Origin: Halanaerobium kushneri
GTDB lineage: Bacteria > Bacillota > Halanaerobiia > Halanaerobiales > Halanaerobiaceae
Direction: 5' to 3'
NCBI RefSeq assembly: GCF_900156285.1
Contig: NZ_FTNC01000006.1
Location: forward strand, 1-64,000
DNA: 64,000 nt
Every line of letters starts with the position of its first letter. Position 1 is the first letter of the stretch. The position numbers were made by a program, and so were the translations under genes. Below, piece after piece: positions 62,497 to 64,000 of this stretch. Below the pieces are notes generated by a model. The model had not been told where the DNA came from and ran no database searches. It was given only the letters and a program-made list of their open reading frames with translations.

Positions 62497-64000
62497 TAGT
62501 TAATCACCTCAACTTCTTCTCCATCACTTAGTCTATTCTGACCTTTAAGGATTATTTGATCATTTTCTTCTACACCGGAGACTAGTTCAACTAAATTATC
62601 TGACACGATTCCAATCTTAACTGCTTTTTTTACAGCTTTATTGTCTTCAACAATATAAACATGAGGTTCTGTTGAGTCAAAACCAACTATCGTTGAAATT
62701 GGAACAACCAGTGTATTTTCGGCAGACTGCACACTAAAAACTGCATCTGCAAACATTCCTGGCTTTATTTGATGAGCTGAATTATCAACGAGCATTTTTA
62801 CCGGGAAATTTTTACTTGCCGGATCTGCTTCGGGACTAATTGTATCAATTTTTGCAGTTAGCTCTTCATTTTTAATTGCTTCAGGAATAATTCTAACCTG
62901 ATCTCCCTCCTGTAATCTGCTCATTGTAGCTGCTGTAACTGAAACTTCCAGATAAAGCTGATCAATATCAATAACAGTAACTATCGGCTGTCCTGGAGAA
63001 ATAATTTCTCCAGCTTCTGTTCTAACTGCTGAGACTACTCCCTTAATTGGGCTTTTAACTATAGAATTTTCCAGGCTGAGCTTAGCCTGCTCCAGACCTG
63101 CTTCTGCCTGTTTTACCTGGGCCAGGCTCGCATTTAACTGCTCTTGAGTAGCTCCCTTTTTAACCTGTTCCAAATTTGCTTCAGCAACTGCCAGACCTGC
63201 CTGGGCAGACTTAACCTGACTGCGAGCATTTTCCAGCTGCTGTTTTAACTGAGTCGGATTATTAAAAGTCTGTTCTGTTAATTTATAACTCTGTTGGGCA
63301 GTATTATATCCAATTTTAGCCTGTTCTAAACCTATCTGAGCAGTGTTTAATGAAGATTTAGCATTTTTATACTGACTTTCGGCACCTTCAAACTGCTTTT
63401 CAGTTATGACTTTTTCTTCATATAAATACTGCATTCTCTCATATTCTCGTTCAGCCTGTTCAAAATTAATTTCTGCCTGATTATATCTTTCGCGAGCACT
63501 TGCTAACTGCTGTTCTGCATTTGCCAGCTGACTCTCGGCAGATGTAAGCTGCTGCTTTAAACTAATTTTGTCTTCATATATTTCTTTCATTAATTCTAAA
63601 TTCGACTTGGCCCCCTCCAGAGAAGCCTGAGCCTGATCATAAGAAGCCTGGGCTCTATTAATTTCTTCCTGGCTGGCTCCATTTTTAAGCTGCTGATAAT
63701 TTGCTCTAGCAGCATCTAAAGCAGCCTCTGCCTGTTTGATTTGAATATTTAGTTTATCCTGGTTTAACTGTAATAATTTTTGATCCTGACTAACATCATC
63801 TCCCACACTTACTGTAATTTGATCTACAATCCCACCTATTTCAGCAGGTATATTTACTTTTTTGAAAGCAGAAAAATTACCTGTAATTGTATCTCTAACT
63901 GAAATCCCGGTTCTCTCAGGAGTAGTAACTTCTACCGGAGATTGTGCCATAACATTAAAGGAGAGGAAAATTAATAATAAAAGTATTATAATTGTTTTTC
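62496..64000 (-). CDS. RND/HlyD-type periplasmic adaptor (runs off right edge)
   Basis: Membrane-fusion protein linking the pump to an outer-membrane channel. Over 484 residues here: N-terminal barrel strand (NIPAEIGGIVDQITVSVGDDV), long coiled coil about 75-300 rich in Gln/Ala/Glu, lipoyl half (SIVKSPIKGVVSAVRTEAGE), then beta barrel and membrane-proximal domain. The frame stays open upstream of ATG 63950 to the window edge and reads KTIIILLLLIFLSFNVMAQ, a signal peptide. So the true start lies just beyond 64000 and the internal ATG is not the start. Confidence 0.93.
   Translation of the reverse strand, partial: KTIIILLLLIFLSFNVMAQSPVEVTTPERTGISVRDTITGNFSAFKKVNIPAEIGGIVDQITVSVGDDVSQDQKLLQLNQDKLNIQIKQAEAALDAARANYQQLKNGASQEEINRAQASYDQAQASLEGAKSNLELMKEIYEDKISLKQQLTSAESQLANAEQQLASARERYNQAEINFEQAEREYERMQYLYEEKVITEKQFEGAESQYKNAKSSLNTAQIGLEQAKIGYNTAQQSYKLTEQTFNNPTQLKQQLENARSQVKSAQAGLAVAEANLEQVKKGATQEQLNASLAQVKQAEAGLEQAKLSLENSIVKSPIKGVVSAVRTEAGEIISPGQPIVTVIDIDQLYLEVSVTAATMSRLQEGDQVRIIPEAIKNEELTAKIDTISPEADPASKNFPVKMLVDNSAHQIKPGMFADAVFSVQSAENTLVVPISTIVGFDSTEPHVYIVEDNKAVKKAVKIGIVSDNLVELVSGVEENDQIILKGQNRLSDGEEVEVIN

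Noticed and set aside
63948-63950. ATG at 63950 as the adaptor start
   Set aside because: The frame continues upstream as a signal peptide to the edge of the window, so this Met is internal.

Overview
The window looks like a chromosomal segment of a low-GC, fermentative, Gram-negative-type (diderm) member of the Firmicutes, most like the Halanaerobiales. The basis is mixed. Seen directly: strongly AT-rich DNA, Firmicutes-style gene clusters (clpX-clpP-tig with lon and engB; secG-rnr-smpB-ssrA), GG(A)GG ribosome sites, many TTG and GTG starts, an RND efflux pump with a periplasmic adaptor, a TRAP transporter and a potassium-dependent-type membrane pyrophosphatase. The genus is inference. Nearly all genes lie on the minus strand, so operons read from right to left.

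Left end (1-16 kb). A scar of insertion-sequence fragments (1-430) is followed by a carbohydrate island. Two complete ribose-type ABC sugar importers (653-4201 and 5446-8969) flank a GntR/LacI-chimera (AraR-type) repressor. Both transcription units start from almost identical promoters with the same operator. Next come the DUF711/ACT pair of unknown function, xylulokinase with a ROK repressor, a cupin, and a plus-strand pair (sugar-nucleotide-type SDR and HD hydrolase).

16-27 kb. A TRAP carboxylate transporter (dctPQM) has a two-component YesM/YesN-type system directly upstream and a direct-repeat activator-like site in front of dctP. Then follow tRNA-Arg(CCT), a long-chain prenyl diphosphate synthase, ApbE flavin transferase and, divergently, an NDH-2-like oxidoreductase fused to a DoxX membrane domain.

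27-45.7 kb. Housekeeping block: methyltransferase, engB, lon, clpX, clpP, tig, tRNA-Leu(TAG), ykvA-like gene, a TetR regulator, a four-tRNA cluster (Pro-Gly-Arg-His), rdgB, rph, murI, a GerMN protein, a large AMIN-domain cell-wall amidase, a soluble PAS histidine kinase and an ABC-2 exporter operon with an embedded unknown exported protein. A 23-codon membrane peptide gene lies just upstream, facing a split chromate-transporter pair.

45.9-64 kb. chrA pair, nagR-nagB with a textbook dre operator, YlxP, MscS channel, and a two-gene unit joining a CarH-like cobalamin sensor to a diguanylate cyclase with an apparent in-frame PAS/GGDEF deletion. tmRNA, smpB, rnr, an HD protein, a thioesterase, hppA, secG and an RND pump operon finish the window; its adaptor gene runs off the right edge.

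The most unusual item is the cobalamin-sensor/diguanylate-cyclase unit: the sensor carries the W-x9-EH signature of B12 photoreceptors but has no DNA-binding domain, suggesting light or B12 control of cyclic-di-GMP in a probable anaerobe. No rRNA, CRISPR array or prophage was seen.
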